The notes beneath the pieces were generated by a model. That model was not told the origin of the DNA and ran no database searches. It was given only the letters and a program-made list of their open reading frames with translations. This document shows, piece by piece, positions 51,440 through 60,231 of a DNA stretch of 64,000 nt. This stretch comes from Chitinophaga alhagiae (GTDB lineage Bacteria > Bacteroidota > Bacteroidia > Chitinophagales > Chitinophagaceae). The DNA lies in the NCBI RefSeq assembly GCF_003568665.1, contig NZ_QXMH01000002.1, positions 186,001-250,000 of the forward strand, written 5' to 3'. Numbering within the stretch: the first letter of the stretch is position 1; each line of letters starts with the position of its first letter. The translations under genes and the position numbers were made by a program.

Positions 51440-54379
51440 TCAGAAATTGAAAGAGGAGCCTTGCCGGGAGGGCAGCGCGGCGGGTGATTGGCCCCAGCTT
51501 GACCGGTAATACTGCGTATTGTCTACATCCACACCGGTAGCATTTTTCAGCCTGATGGTGATGTTATTGCCAGCGGCCCTGACCGTTTTTACACTGGAAA
51601 TGCGGGCGCCGTGCACATCGTCCAGCATTATAGCATACCGGCCGTCTGGCTCTTCTACATTAAAACTGCTGTTGGTAACGGTCAGGCCCTGCACGTGCCG
51701 TGCCCATAAACCGAAAGAGGGCTGCACCTTGAGGTTGGAGGCGTTATACTGGCCCACGCCCAGCTCGGGCGGCGTGGCGGTTGTGTCTGATAAAGGATTG
51801 CCGCCTTTTGCAAGTATGTGTACATCGTTCAGCACCATGTTCCGGATATAGCCGGTATGTTGGCCGTTGGGCAGTCTGAAATTGAGGCCGCCTTCCGTAA
51901 CGCTATTGTCTGGCAGGCTGTAACCGGCTATAATGGGGCTTGCGCGCCGTTGGGAGCCGTTATAGGGCTTCCAGCGCTGGCCGCTGAAGGAGCTGCCGGC
52001 ATATACTTCGTAAATGTCTATCCCGTTCAGGATGATGTTTTCCACACGCCCTATATTCATGTTTTTGGCCAGCAGCTCATGGTGCGGAACACCGTTGTCT
52101 GTAAAGGCATATTTGCCCACTTCGGCGCCCAGTATGCGTGCCCTGTTGGAGATGGAGATGAAAAAGGGAGTGAAGGTGCGGTACATTTTGGAGCGGGAAT
52201 GCAGCGGGCCGGTGTGCCCGCAGTTGAGGTGGATGTCTTTAATATGCGCACCGTCGTTGGTGGAAATGGAGAAGCCGGCTTTGTTGGCGCCCAGCACGTA
52301 AATATTGTCTACGCAGATGTCCATAATATCGTCTGCCGTTTCCGAGCCTATCTGGAAAAGATTGCAGTTGGTGTCTCCAATTACATTGCGTACGCGGTGG
52401 CGGCTTGCGGGGCGGGTGAAGCCCAGAGAGCAGTCTGAGCCCGGCTTTACAATGTCGTCTGAACTTACTTTCGAGTAAATATTGGTCACGGTTACATCAT
52501 TACATGCCATGAAATCATAGATGTCGCGGGCATTGGAAGTATGATGTTTGCCGAAATAGGTATTGTGTACGTTGATGTGGTCGCTGCCGGTGGCCAGCAG
52601 TACAAAATGCCCGGCGCGGTCTATCTGCAGCATGTTATCGGTGCCTGTTATCTTTTCGCCGTTTTTGCCGATATAATAGGGTGCGTCTTTTACTTCATCA
52701 TACCAAAGGTCCTCCTGCCGGTAAATGCCGCCTATCTCAATATTGGTGCAGAGTTTCAGCGTGAACATCTTGTCTGCCCGGCTGTCCGGCGCATTGTTCA
52801 TTACCTTGTCACTGGTGGCCAGGTTGCCGTTACCGGTAATGCGGCCGTTGCCAATGATCTTGATGTTGTGGAGGCGCTCTCCGAAGAACATGGTATTGCG
52901 GAAGTAATGATGGCCCACGTCCTGCTTGGTGAGATAGTTCTCGGGGTCTTCGTAGGGACCGGTGTCTGTGGGGGAAAGGCCGGAGCGGTACTTTTTGTCG
53001 CTGAACCAGGTGGTTTCCGGAGCGTCTGCGCCTTTGAGGGCCTTGATGGTGGCATCTTTGTCTACGTAGAGGTAAACATTGCTTTGCAGATGTACCGTGC
53101 GCACGCAATAGGTGCCCGCGCTGAAAAGCAGCGTACCGCCGCCGCTTTGATGCAGGTAGGCAATAGCTTCGTTTACCTGGGTGGTGCAATCTTCTCCGTC
53201 AGTCCCTTTTACGCCGAATGTTTTGATGTCCATTTTGCCGGAATAAAAGCGGGCGGTATTGGAAAAGCCTTTGTGCGCGCCGCTTTTAACAGACAGGCGG
53301 AACAGGTAACGCCGGTTGGGCCGCAACCCGCTGATAGTAGCGGTACCGTGTTGCAGGTCAATGGCGGCATTGGTGCGGGCCCATGTTTTGCCGCCGTTGA
53401 GGGACTGCATCAGCTCCAGGCCCGCGGCACCTTTAAAAGGGCTCCAGGCGAAGCGGGCAGTGGTATAAGTACCTGCTGTTTCCCGGTATGGCAGGTCCTG
53501 GTCAGTCACCCGCTCCAGGTCTGCAATCTGCGGCGTAACGGTCAGCACCGCTACTTCGCTGCCGGTACCGGCGCTGCGGAGCACTTCCGGTTGCGCTGTT
53601 GTATAGGAGGCTTTAAAATGATATCGGCCTGCTTTGGAGAGTTGTACATCACTGATCACCAGTTTTACGTCGGCGCCGTTGGCGGGCCGCAGGTCAAGCC
53701 CGTGGAGGCTAAGCAGCGTGCCGGTGGCCGCGGGGCCGATGCTGAACGTGCCTACCTGCGAATAGCTGTACCGGGAGCCAGCGCGGCCAATGGATTGGGC
53801 GGGCAGGTCTTTCAGTTTTACGTCACCACGGCCAATAATGTTGACGGTAACGTTATCTGGCGTGATGGCAATGCCCCGCGGGATGTGGATATGGACGGTA
53901 ACGGCAGGGCTTCTCTGGCCGGCAGTGAAATAAAGTGTGAGGTCCCTTCGGGTATGCAGGGTAAAGGCCTCCTGCGCCAGTTGCAACCGGCCGCCAATAG
54001 CCATAGGGCTGAGGCGGATGTAATAGGTCCGGGTGTTTTTGCCGCCGGGTGCGGTTACCACAAGCTGATCCCCGGTTTCGAGGCTGCCTGCGGTTTTGGG
54101 AGCGCTGTTTTTCCCTATAACAGCACCGTTTTTGGCGGCCAGTTGGGATAGCAACTGTTGAACGCTGGTAGTGGTGGAAATGAGGCCCTGGTCTTCAGGC
54201 GTATCTACCGTAAAGGCATAAGTGCTGCCGGTGGCCACCACAATAGTGTCTCCGGTAATGCGGGCAATATGGGTGGCATGGGAGCCAATGCTTACGCCTG
54301 CGCCGGCAGCGGTGTTCTGCGCGGTAACGGGCAGTGAAAAGCAAGCTAAGGCGCAATGCGCCAAAGACAGTAGTTTCAT
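51440..54379 (-). CDS. Large GH28-like beta-helix secreted protein with Fn3-type domains
   Basis: A 979-residue exported protein (signal peptide 1-20, ends VTAQ). The first part (to about residue 380) is beta-sandwich, including an Fn3 domain near 310-380 (FAWSPFKGAAGLELMQSLNGGKTWART). From residue 385 a GH28-type helix begins (IKTFGVKGTDGEDCTTQVNEAIAYLHQSGGGTLLF). The DD pair is present in SSDDIVKPGSD (about 655), but the NTD motif is altered (NARDIYD) and the catalytic-type GHG is replaced by FQIGSE. It may be a polygalacturonase relative with changed or lost activity, possibly acting on other uronic-acid glycans. Confidence 0.75.
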   Translation of the reverse strand: MKLLSLAHCALACFSLPVTAQNTAAGAGVSIGSHATHIARITGDTIVVATGSTYAFTVDTPEDQGLISTTTSVQQLLSQLAAKNGAVIGKNSAPKTAGSLETGDQLVVTAPGGKNTRTYYIRLSPMAIGGRLQLAQEAFTLHTRRDLTLYFTAGQRSPAVTVHIHIPRGIAITPDNVTVNIIGRGDVKLKDLPAQSIGRAGSRYSYSQVGTFSIGPAATGTLLSLHGLDLRPANGADVKLVISDVQLSKAGRYHFKASYTTAQPEVLRSAGTGSEVAVLTVTPQIADLERVTDQDLPYRETAGTYTTARFAWSPFKGAAGLELMQSLNGGKTWARTNAAIDLQHGTATISGLRPNRRYLFRLSVKSGAHKGFSNTARFYSGKMDIKTFGVKGTDGEDCTTQVNEAIAYLHQSGGGTLLFSAGTYCVRTVHLQSNVYLYVDKDATIKALKGADAPETTWFSDKKYRSGLSPTDTGPYEDPENYLTKQDVGHHYFRNTMFFGERLHNIKIIGNGRITGNGNLATSDKVMNNAPDSRADKMFTLKLCTNIEIGGIYRQEDLWYDEVKDAPYYIGKNGEKITGTDNMLQIDRAGHFVLLATGSDHINVHNTYFGKHHTSNARDIYDFMACNDVTVTNIYSKVSSDDIVKPGSDCSLGFTRPASRHRVRNVIGDTNCNLFQIGSETADDIMDICVDNIYVLGANKAGFSISTNDGAHIKDIHLNCGHTGPLHSRSKMYRTFTPFFISISNRARILGAEVGKYAFTDNGVPHHELLAKNMNIGRVENIILNGIDIYEVYAGSSFSGQRWKPYNGSQRRASPIIAGYSLPDNSVTEGGLNFRLPNGQHTGYIRNMVLNDVHILAKGGNPLSDTTATPPELGVGQYNASNLKVQPSFGLWARHVQGLTVTNSSFNVEEPDGRYAIMLDDVHGARISSVKTVRAAGNNITIRLKNATGVDVDNTQYYRSSWGQSPAALPSRQGSSFNF

Positions 54380-54468
54380 AATCGTGGACTTAGCAGTATG
54401 TTATGTTCCGGCCTGCGGCGGCCGGCAAATTGTTCTCCCAAGATAATAAATCTGCCATGGTTTTGCGC

Positions 54469-54476
54469 TAACTTTA
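54469..54476 (+). promoter_or_regulatory. Probable -7 box of the phosphotriesterase-like gene
   Basis: TAACTTTA differs from TAnnTTTG only at the last base and lies four bases before the ATG at 54481. The transcript would start at or close to the start codon. Confidence 0.4.
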
Positions 54477-54480
54477 AGAT

Positions 54481-55506
54481 ATGCTCACGCGCAGAACTTT
54501 TCTCCGGCAAAGCGGCACCGTATTGATGGGCGGGCTGCTGCTCCCGGGGCGCAAACCTGGCCCCGGAGCTTCGGTGATGACGGTGAACGGCCCGCTCGGC
54601 GCCGGCCAGCTGGGTTTTACACTTACGCATGAACATGTGATGGTGGATTTTATTGGGGCTGATAAAACGAGCCCTGACCGCTACCAGGCTGAAGACGTTT
54701 TCAACACGGCTTTACCGGTACTGCGCAGTGCCAAAGAGCGTGGCTGCGCAGCATTTGTTGATTGCACGCCCGCTTATCTGGGCCGCAATGTACAATTGCT
54801 GCAGCGGCTGGCTGCGGCTTCAGGTCTGCACATACTGAGTAACACGGGTTATTACGGGGCGGCTAAAGAAAAATACCTTCCGGCGCATGTGTACACGGAA
54901 ACTGCGGAGCAGCTGGCTGCCCGCTGGGTAGCGGAGTGGGAGCAAGGTATAGAAGGTACCGGCATCCGCCCCGGTTTCATCAAAACGGGTACAGACAAGG
55001 CGCCGCTTACGCCTGCCCAGCAGAAGATAATAGCAGCGGCCGCTATCGCGCACCTGGCTACGGGACTGACCATTGGCGTACATACCGGCAACGGTGCGGC
55101 GGCGGTGGAGCAGCTGGAGATCATACAAAAGCATGGGGCATTGCCATCCGCAAAGATCTGGATACATGCGCAAAGCGAGCCGGACGCTGCGTATCACGTG
55201 GCCGCCGCGCGGGCAGGAGGATGGGTGTCTTTTGACGGCGTAAGCCCATCGTCTATTACCACTCACATTACCTGCCTGCAGAACATGAAGCGGGAAGGCC
55301 TGCTGAAGCAGGTACTTGTTTCTCATGACGCGGGCTGGTACCACGTGGGAGAGCCGCAAGGCGGGCATTTCAGGGACTACAACTGTATTTTTGATACGTT
55401 CATGCCCGCCATGCGGCAGCATGGGTTCACGCAGCAGGAGATCAACACCGTGTTTGTGGAAAACCCGGCACGGGCGTTTGCAACAGGGGTGAGGAAGTCA
55501 TCATAG
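54481..55506 (+). CDS. Phosphotriesterase-related metal-dependent hydrolase, exported
   Basis: A 341-residue protein of the amidohydrolase superfamily, PTE branch. A twin-arginine-type signal (TRRTFLRQSG) starts the chain. Metal ligands: H50-E-H52 (THEHVMVDF), the carboxylated lysine in GFIKTGTD (near 167), H in IGVHTGNG, H in IWIHAQSE, and D in LVSHDAGW. PTE-like proteins include lactonases and phosphotriesterases, and substrate cannot be told here. It is divergent from the GH28-like gene and ends eight bases before the converging fabF stop. Confidence 0.87.
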   Translation: MLTRRTFLRQSGTVLMGGLLLPGRKPGPGASVMTVNGPLGAGQLGFTLTHEHVMVDFIGADKTSPDRYQAEDVFNTALPVLRSAKERGCAAFVDCTPAYLGRNVQLLQRLAAASGLHILSNTGYYGAAKEKYLPAHVYTETAEQLAARWVAEWEQGIEGTGIRPGFIKTGTDKAPLTPAQQKIIAAAAIAHLATGLTIGVHTGNGAAAVEQLEIIQKHGALPSAKIWIHAQSEPDAAYHVAAARAGGWVSFDGVSPSSITTHITCLQNMKREGLLKQVLVSHDAGWYHVGEPQGGHFRDYNCIFDTFMPAMRQHGFTQQEINTVFVENPARAFATGVRKSS

Positions 55507-55514
55507 CCTGCTTC

Positions 55515-56759
55515 CTACACTTTCCCGAATACCACAATACCATTATGCCCGCCAAAACCGAAAGTATTGCTCATGGCAATATTTACAGGATGTTCAATAG
55601 CCTGGCCGGTAACTATGTTGAGGCTGGCCGGCACGGCAGGGTCCAGCACAGTGGTATTGATAGTGGGCGGTACAATGTTGTGCTGCATGGCGCAAAGGCA
55701 TATAATGGCTTCAATGGCGCCTGCCGCGCCCAGCAGGTGGCCCGTCATGGACTTGGTGGCACTGATCTGCATCTTGCCGGGCTGATCTTTGGTGAGCCGG
55801 AGTAATGCTTTCAGCTCGGAGAGGTCGCCAACGGGGGTGGAGGTAGCATGTACGTTCAGGTAATCTACCGCTGTAATGTCAATACCCGCTTCTTCCAGCG
55901 CCAGTTCCATGGCTTTTGCGGCGCCCAGGCCTTCGGGGTGGGTGGCCGTCATATGGTAAGCGTCTGCCGTCATGGCCGCGCCTTTCAGTTCTCCGTAGAT
56001 GTGCGCGCCCCTTTTTACCGCATGTTCATATTCTTCCAGCACCAGTGCGCCGGCCCCTTCGCCCATTACAAAACCGTCTCTCTCCACATCAAAGGGGCGG
56101 GAAGCATGTTGGGGGTCATCGTTGCGGGCAGACATGGCTTTCATGGAACTGAAGCCACCCAGCGAGGCCGGCGTAACCGGCGCTTCGGAACCGCCGGTGA
56201 TGATCACTTTGGCCTTGCCCAGCCTGATGTAATTGAAAGCATCCATAATGGCCGTATTGGACGTAGCGCAGGCAGACACGGTGGTGTAGTTGATGCCCAT
56301 GTACCCGTTACGCATGGATATCATGCCGGAGGCCATGTTGGCTATCAGCTTGGGTACAAAGAAAGGGCTGAAACGGGGCGTACCGTCTCCCAGCACATAT
56401 TCTTTCACCTGTTCCTCAAAAGTTTCCATGCCGCCCTGGCCGCTTCCCCAGATCACGCCTACATCAAACGGGCTCATGCTGCCGATGTTGATGCCGGCGT
56501 CTTTAATGGCCTCATCTGTAGCCACCAGTGCGTATTGGGTAAAAGCGTCCGTTCTTTTGATATCAGCCTTGTCAAGGTAATCCGCCGCATTGAAACCTTT
56601 CAGCTCGCAGGCAAACTGCGTGCGGAACAGGGACGCGTCAAAGCGGGTAACCCTGGCGGCCCCGCTGGTGCCGGCCGCAATGTTGCGCCAGAATGTTTTT
56701 GTGTCATTCCCCAAAGGGGTTAAGGCGCCCAGGCCTGTAACAACAACCCTCTTTAACAT
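55515..56759 (-). CDS. fabF: Beta-ketoacyl-ACP synthase II, FabF type
   Basis: A 414-residue condensing enzyme for fatty acid elongation. Catalytic Cys164 is in VSACATSN; the two histidines are in NVHATSTPVGD and KSMTGHLLGAAG. Also conserved: RVVVTGLGALTPLG at the start and SNTFGFGGHNG at the end. It is alone, not beside acpP or other fab genes, and faces a TetR gene across a palindrome. It may therefore be a second FabF for a special lipid or an inducible process rather than the housekeeping copy. Confidence 0.93.
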   Translation of the reverse strand: MLKRVVVTGLGALTPLGNDTKTFWRNIAAGTSGAARVTRFDASLFRTQFACELKGFNAADYLDKADIKRTDAFTQYALVATDEAIKDAGINIGSMSPFDVGVIWGSGQGGMETFEEQVKEYVLGDGTPRFSPFFVPKLIANMASGMISMRNGYMGINYTTVSACATSNTAIMDAFNYIRLGKAKVIITGGSEAPVTPASLGGFSSMKAMSARNDDPQHASRPFDVERDGFVMGEGAGALVLEEYEHAVKRGAHIYGELKGAAMTADAYHMTATHPEGLGAAKAMELALEEAGIDITAVDYLNVHATSTPVGDLSELKALLRLTKDQPGKMQISATKSMTGHLLGAAGAIEAIICLCAMQHNIVPPTINTTVLDPAVPASLNIVTGQAIEHPVNIAMSNTFGFGGHNGIVVFGKV

Positions 56760-56774
56760 AGTGCTCTTTTATAG

Positions 56775-56821
56775 CAAATATAAACATAAATAATACCAAC
56801 CGGTATAATTTATTATCTTCG
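56775..56821. promoter_or_regulatory. Divergent fabF/tetR control region with operator
   Basis: On the minus strand TATATTTG (complement of 56775-56782) is an exact -7 box for fabF. On the plus strand TATCTTCG at 56814-56821 is a one-mismatch -7 box for tetR, five bases before its ATG. Between them ATACC-AACC-GGTAT (56793-56806) is a perfect 5-bp inverted repeat of TetR operator size, placed to block both promoters. Confidence 0.65.
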
Positions 56822-56826
56822 CCGGT

Positions 56827-57429
56827 ATGGAAAGCGCATCTTCCAAGGCTGAACGTACCCGCCGCTATATTATCGAAAAAACAGCGGGTGTTTTTAACAC
56901 AAAGGGCTTTGCCGGTACTTCGTTATCAGACATCACGGAGGCTACGGGCCTTACAAAAGGCAGTATTTACGGCAATTTTGAAAGCAAGGAAGCGGTAGCC
57001 GTGGCCGTATTTGACCACAACCATGCGCAGGTGGTCAAAGAGGTTACCCGGCAGATGGAAAAAGCGGCCGGCTACTATGAGAAGCTGATGGTATATGCGC
57101 AGACCTACAGCCGCTTTGTTCGCAACAATTACCCGGAAGGCGGCTGCCCTATATTGAATACGGCCGTTGAGGCGGATGATACCAACGGGTTGCTGAAGCA
57201 GCGTGCGGCCGCCGCAGTGCTCGGCTGGAAGAAAAATATCGAGCTGCTGATCCGGGGCGGCGTGACCGCGGGAGAGTTCAAACAGGGCATAGATGCGGCG
57301 CAGCTGGCGCTTTCCATCATAGCACTGATTGAGGGTGGCATCATGATAGCCAGGGTAACGGACTCGCCGCGGCATCTCCACAAAGTGTTAAAAACGGTAG
57401 AATGGATACTGAACGGTATCAGGCTATAG
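56827..57429 (+). CDS. TetR/AcrR family regulator next to fabF
   Basis: A 200-residue regulator. N-terminal helix-turn-helix: RTRRYIIEKTAGVFNTKGFAGTSLSDITEATGLTKGSIYGNFESKEAV, a full TetR signature. The C-terminal ligand domain has the GGCPILNTAVEADDTN segment typical of the TetR_C_13 type (near residue 105). It is divergent from fabF with a shared operator and overlaps the convergent dedA stop by six bases. Likely a self- and fabF-repressor. Confidence 0.9.
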   Translation: MESASSKAERTRRYIIEKTAGVFNTKGFAGTSLSDITEATGLTKGSIYGNFESKEAVAVAVFDHNHAQVVKEVTRQMEKAAGYYEKLMVYAQTYSRFVRNNYPEGGCPILNTAVEADDTNGLLKQRAAAAVLGWKKNIELLIRGGVTAGEFKQGIDAAQLALSIIALIEGGIMIARVTDSPRHLHKVLKTVEWILNGIRL

Positions 57430-58086
57430 GGTTTCCCGCTCTTTTTGCTGCCAGTCCCGCAGGCCTTTAACAATGCGCAACACTACCGGCACGGTTACAC
57501 AAACAATAATACCCGCTACAACATAGTTCAGCACCGGCTGTAATGCGGGCCAGCTGCCGATCAGGTACCCCGCCAGCACAATAGCGCTTACCCACAGCAG
57601 GGAACCAGCCAGCGCGGGCAATATAAACTTCCGCAGGGGCATGCTGATCATGCCGGCAATAATGGGGGCAAAGGTGCGGATAATGGGCAGGAAGGGGGCT
57701 GCAATGAGGGTCAGCTTGCCCCGTTTATCATAAAACTCTTCCGCTGCTTTCAGGTATTGCACGCGGAAAAAGCGGGAATCTTTCCGCCGGTAGAGCGCAG
57801 GGCCGGTCTTTTTCCCGAACCAGTAACCGGTGAGGCTGCCCAGGAGGGAAACCAGGCCCAGCAACCCGCAAATGGCAAATACATTGTACGGCAGCACCCC
57901 GGTAGCCATAAACACCCCGCCGGTGAACAGGAAAGCGCCCGTAGGGATAAAAAACAGCAGGAACAGGGCATTGCCTGCAAAAAGGATGAGGCAGACGAGG
58001 GGCAGGCCACCGTACCGGATGAGCGCCTCCGCATCAAAAACGGCCAGCAGGGAATGGAGAAGGTATATGCTGTGGTTCGTTAACAT
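57424..58086 (-). CDS. DedA family membrane protein
   Basis: A 220-residue protein with about five or six helices and the DedA/SNARE-associated domain. GNALFLLFFIPTGAFLFTGG, LGSLTGYWFGKKTG and the conserved F-x-R-x-x-P-x-x-R-x-x-A-P-x-x-AG element (FLPIIRTFAPIIAGMISM) are visible. DedA proteins move phospholipids or undecaprenyl phosphate across the inner membrane and affect membrane potential. It converges on tetR. Confidence 0.9.
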   Translation of the reverse strand: MLTNHSIYLLHSLLAVFDAEALIRYGGLPLVCLILFAGNALFLLFFIPTGAFLFTGGVFMATGVLPYNVFAICGLLGLVSLLGSLTGYWFGKKTGPALYRRKDSRFFRVQYLKAAEEFYDKRGKLTLIAAPFLPIIRTFAPIIAGMISMPLRKFILPALAGSLLWVSAIVLAGYLIGSWPALQPVLNYVVAGIIVCVTVPVVLRIVKGLRDWQQKERETL

Positions 58087-58195
58087 TCGGCAAAGGTACA
58101 GTAAAGGGGCAAATTGCCGGAACGGAATGCCCGTTGCCGGAGTTGGCGGGAATCAGTAAACTGAAACAATTACCCTTCATCGTTGTTCTTCTAAT

Positions 58196-58543
58196 ATGAT
58201 ACACATTAAACGAATATACGAAGCTTATGCCCCCGCAGATGGTTATCGTATACTGGTAGACCGCCTTTGGCCGCGGGGCATCAAAAAAGAAAACGCCCAT
58301 ATAGACCTTTGGGCAAAAGAAGTGGCCCCGTCTGACGAACTACGGAAATGGTTCCATCACGAAGTGCCCAACTGGAAAGAATTTGAGAAGCGCTATAAAG
58401 CTGAACTGAAGGAGTCTGATGCACTGGCAACCCTGCTGCCGGACATCAAAAAACATAAAACCGTTACATTGCTGTACGGCGCAAAAGACGAAGAGCACAA
58501 CCAGGCGGTTGTACTGAAAGAGCTGCTGGCAGCACGCCTGTAA
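58196..58543 (+). CDS. DUF488 family protein
   Basis: A 115-residue cytoplasmic protein matching the DUF488 pattern: RIYEAYAPADGYRILVDRLWPRGIKKE at the start, LRKWFHHEVPNWKEFEKRY in the middle and TVTLLYGAKDEEHNQAVVL at the end. Function is unknown; family members are often found near stress or metal genes. It stands alone here. Confidence 0.9.
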   Translation: MIHIKRIYEAYAPADGYRILVDRLWPRGIKKENAHIDLWAKEVAPSDELRKWFHHEVPNWKEFEKRYKAELKESDALATLLPDIKKHKTVTLLYGAKDEEHNQAVVLKELLAARL

Positions 58544-58681
58544 ATGCAAGATCAACCTTTGCGATATCCCCTGTCTGCTTTGCCTGTTTTCATCCGCGTA
58601 AGGTTTGGCATGGCTGCATACCGCTTTCAAAACAGCCATGATCAGCCATACGGGTCTGGGCGGCGCCCACCTGAAACGCGG

Positions 58682-58852
58682 CTATTCCGTATCAGCCGCC
58701 CCGGCCTTGGCAGTATCCGTTTCATAAGGAGGAACGCTGCGGTTGATCAGCTTTTCGTTACCCTTGTCCCGCGTTTTTTTACTGGATTGAAGTACCACAT
58801 ATACAATGATCAGCAATAACACGGCTGCAAGAGCGAGCAATGATAATAGCAT
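58682..58852 (-). CDS. Small single-helix membrane protein (56 residues)
   Basis: ATG at 58852, TAG at 58682. The product starts MLLSLLALAAVLLLIIVYVV (residues 1-20), a membrane anchor, then a basic stretch SSKKTRDKGNEKL and an acidic tail YETDTAKAGAADTE. The amphipathic split and good codon use argue that it is real. It is only 54 bases downstream of the ABC1 kinase stop on the same strand, so it may be the last gene of that unit. No family recognised. Confidence 0.6.
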   Translation of the reverse strand: MLLSLLALAAVLLLIIVYVVLQSSKKTRDKGNEKLINRSVPPYETDTAKAGAADTE

Positions 58853-58906
58853 AACGGTGAGTTTATAGAATCACCGCATATTGTGTGCCTGAATGCTACG
58901 GCCGTA

Positions 58907-60223
58907 TTATTGCATGAACGACCGTATGCGCGCCTGCCCGGTGATGATATCCGCCTTCAGGTCACTCAGCATGGAGTACAGCCCGAAGTACGTACGGTTG
59001 ATATACAGGGAATGGCGGCTGCCGCGTGCCACCTTGGATTCGCGTACTTCTTTCAGGTTAGCCACGTAGTCCATGTAGGCATAGATCTCGTTGAAATAGT
59101 TTTCGTTGCCGAAATCAAACCGTTCTACCGTAAAGGGATGGGTAAGCAGGCGGATCATTTCCTGGAACAGGCCGGAAAAGAAAACGATCTCTTTTTCCGT
59201 ATCTGTTGGGTGTATCATTTCCAGGTTGGTGTAAATTTCCCTGCGCCGGGCTTCGTCTTTCAGCACTTCCTTATCTGTAAGGAGAAAATAGTTCACATAA
59301 AAATCTTCCGGCACTTCTTTCACGCAGCCAAAATCAAAAATACCCACCGTACCGTCTGCCCGCAGCAAAAAATTGCCGGGGTGCGGGTCTGCATGCACTT
59401 TTTTGAGCTGGTGTACCTGGAACTGGTAGAAATCCCACAGCGCCTGCCCTATTTTATTGCGCACCTCCTGGGAAGGGTTGGTGGCCAGGAACTCCTTCAG
59501 ATGCAGGCCGTCCAGCCAGTCCATGGTAATGATACGGTCAGAAGACAGCTCCGGGTAATATGCCGGGAACACCAGGTTGGGGATGTGGGCGCACCGGGCA
59601 GACAGCTCTTTGGAGCGGTGCAGCTCCAGCGCATAATCTGTTTCCTCCAGCAGCTTGGATTCGATCTCGTCAAAATATTTGTCCATATCCACTTCGTTCA
59701 TACCCACAATGCGGATGGCGAAGGGTTTCACAATGCGAAGGTCTGACCGTACGCTGTTGGCCACGCCCGGGTACTGTATTTTTACTGCCAGCTCTTTGCC
59801 GTTTTTGGCGGCTTTGTGTACCTGACCAATAGATGCGGCGTTGCTGGCTTTCATATCAAAGCGGTCATACAGCTGCGCGGGCGTTTTGCCCAATGTTTTT
59901 ACAAAGGTGTTCACCACCAGCGGTCCGGAAAGAGGCGGGGCGCTGTACTGGCTCATGGCAAAACGTTCAGAATAGGCCCTGGGCAGCATGCCCCTGTCCA
60001 TGCTCAACATTTGCGCCACTTTCAGGGCGCTGCCTTTCAGGTTGCTGAGCGTGGCGTATATGTCTTCCGCGTTCTCCTGGTGAAGTGCGTCCCGGGTAAT
60101 AGTGGGGTCTATGAGCTTGCGGGTATAGTGTTTGATATAATTGGTGCCTACTTTCAGTCCGGTGGTTACAAACCTGCCGGCCCTTTCCACTTTGCCGGTA
60201 GGGATGTTGGTCTGTTCTTTCAT
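58907..60223 (-). CDS. ABC1/UbiB-type atypical kinase (AarF family)
   Basis: A 438-residue protein of the UbiB/COQ8 family. The alanine loop NAASIGQVHKA and the metal/catalytic loop HADPHPGNFLL with IFDFGCVKE (DFG-like) are intact. The family's KxGQ motif reads K68-V-A-Q71 (ALKVAQMLSM), with A for G. Members support quinone synthesis or lipid metabolism through ATPase activity. It starts eight bases after the TetR-like gene stop, so the two form an operon, and the small membrane protein follows. Confidence 0.88.
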   Translation of the reverse strand: MKEQTNIPTGKVERAGRFVTTGLKVGTNYIKHYTRKLIDPTITRDALHQENAEDIYATLSNLKGSALKVAQMLSMDRGMLPRAYSERFAMSQYSAPPLSGPLVVNTFVKTLGKTPAQLYDRFDMKASNAASIGQVHKAAKNGKELAVKIQYPGVANSVRSDLRIVKPFAIRIVGMNEVDMDKYFDEIESKLLEETDYALELHRSKELSARCAHIPNLVFPAYYPELSSDRIITMDWLDGLHLKEFLATNPSQEVRNKIGQALWDFYQFQVHQLKKVHADPHPGNFLLRADGTVGIFDFGCVKEVPEDFYVNYFLLTDKEVLKDEARRREIYTNLEMIHPTDTEKEIVFFSGLFQEMIRLLTHPFTVERFDFGNENYFNEIYAYMDYVANLKEVRESKVARGSRHSLYINRTYFGLYSMLSDLKADIITGQARIRSFMQ

Positions 60224-60231
60224 CCGTTATG

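Noticed and set aside
52541..54151. Long plus-strand frame over the GH28-like gene
   Set aside because: Overlaps a gene with signal peptide, Fn3-like and beta-helix domains; nothing recognisable in this frame.
58544..58819. 91-codon plus-strand frame after DUF488
   Set aside because: Overlaps the better-supported minus-strand membrane peptide and has no recognisable features.
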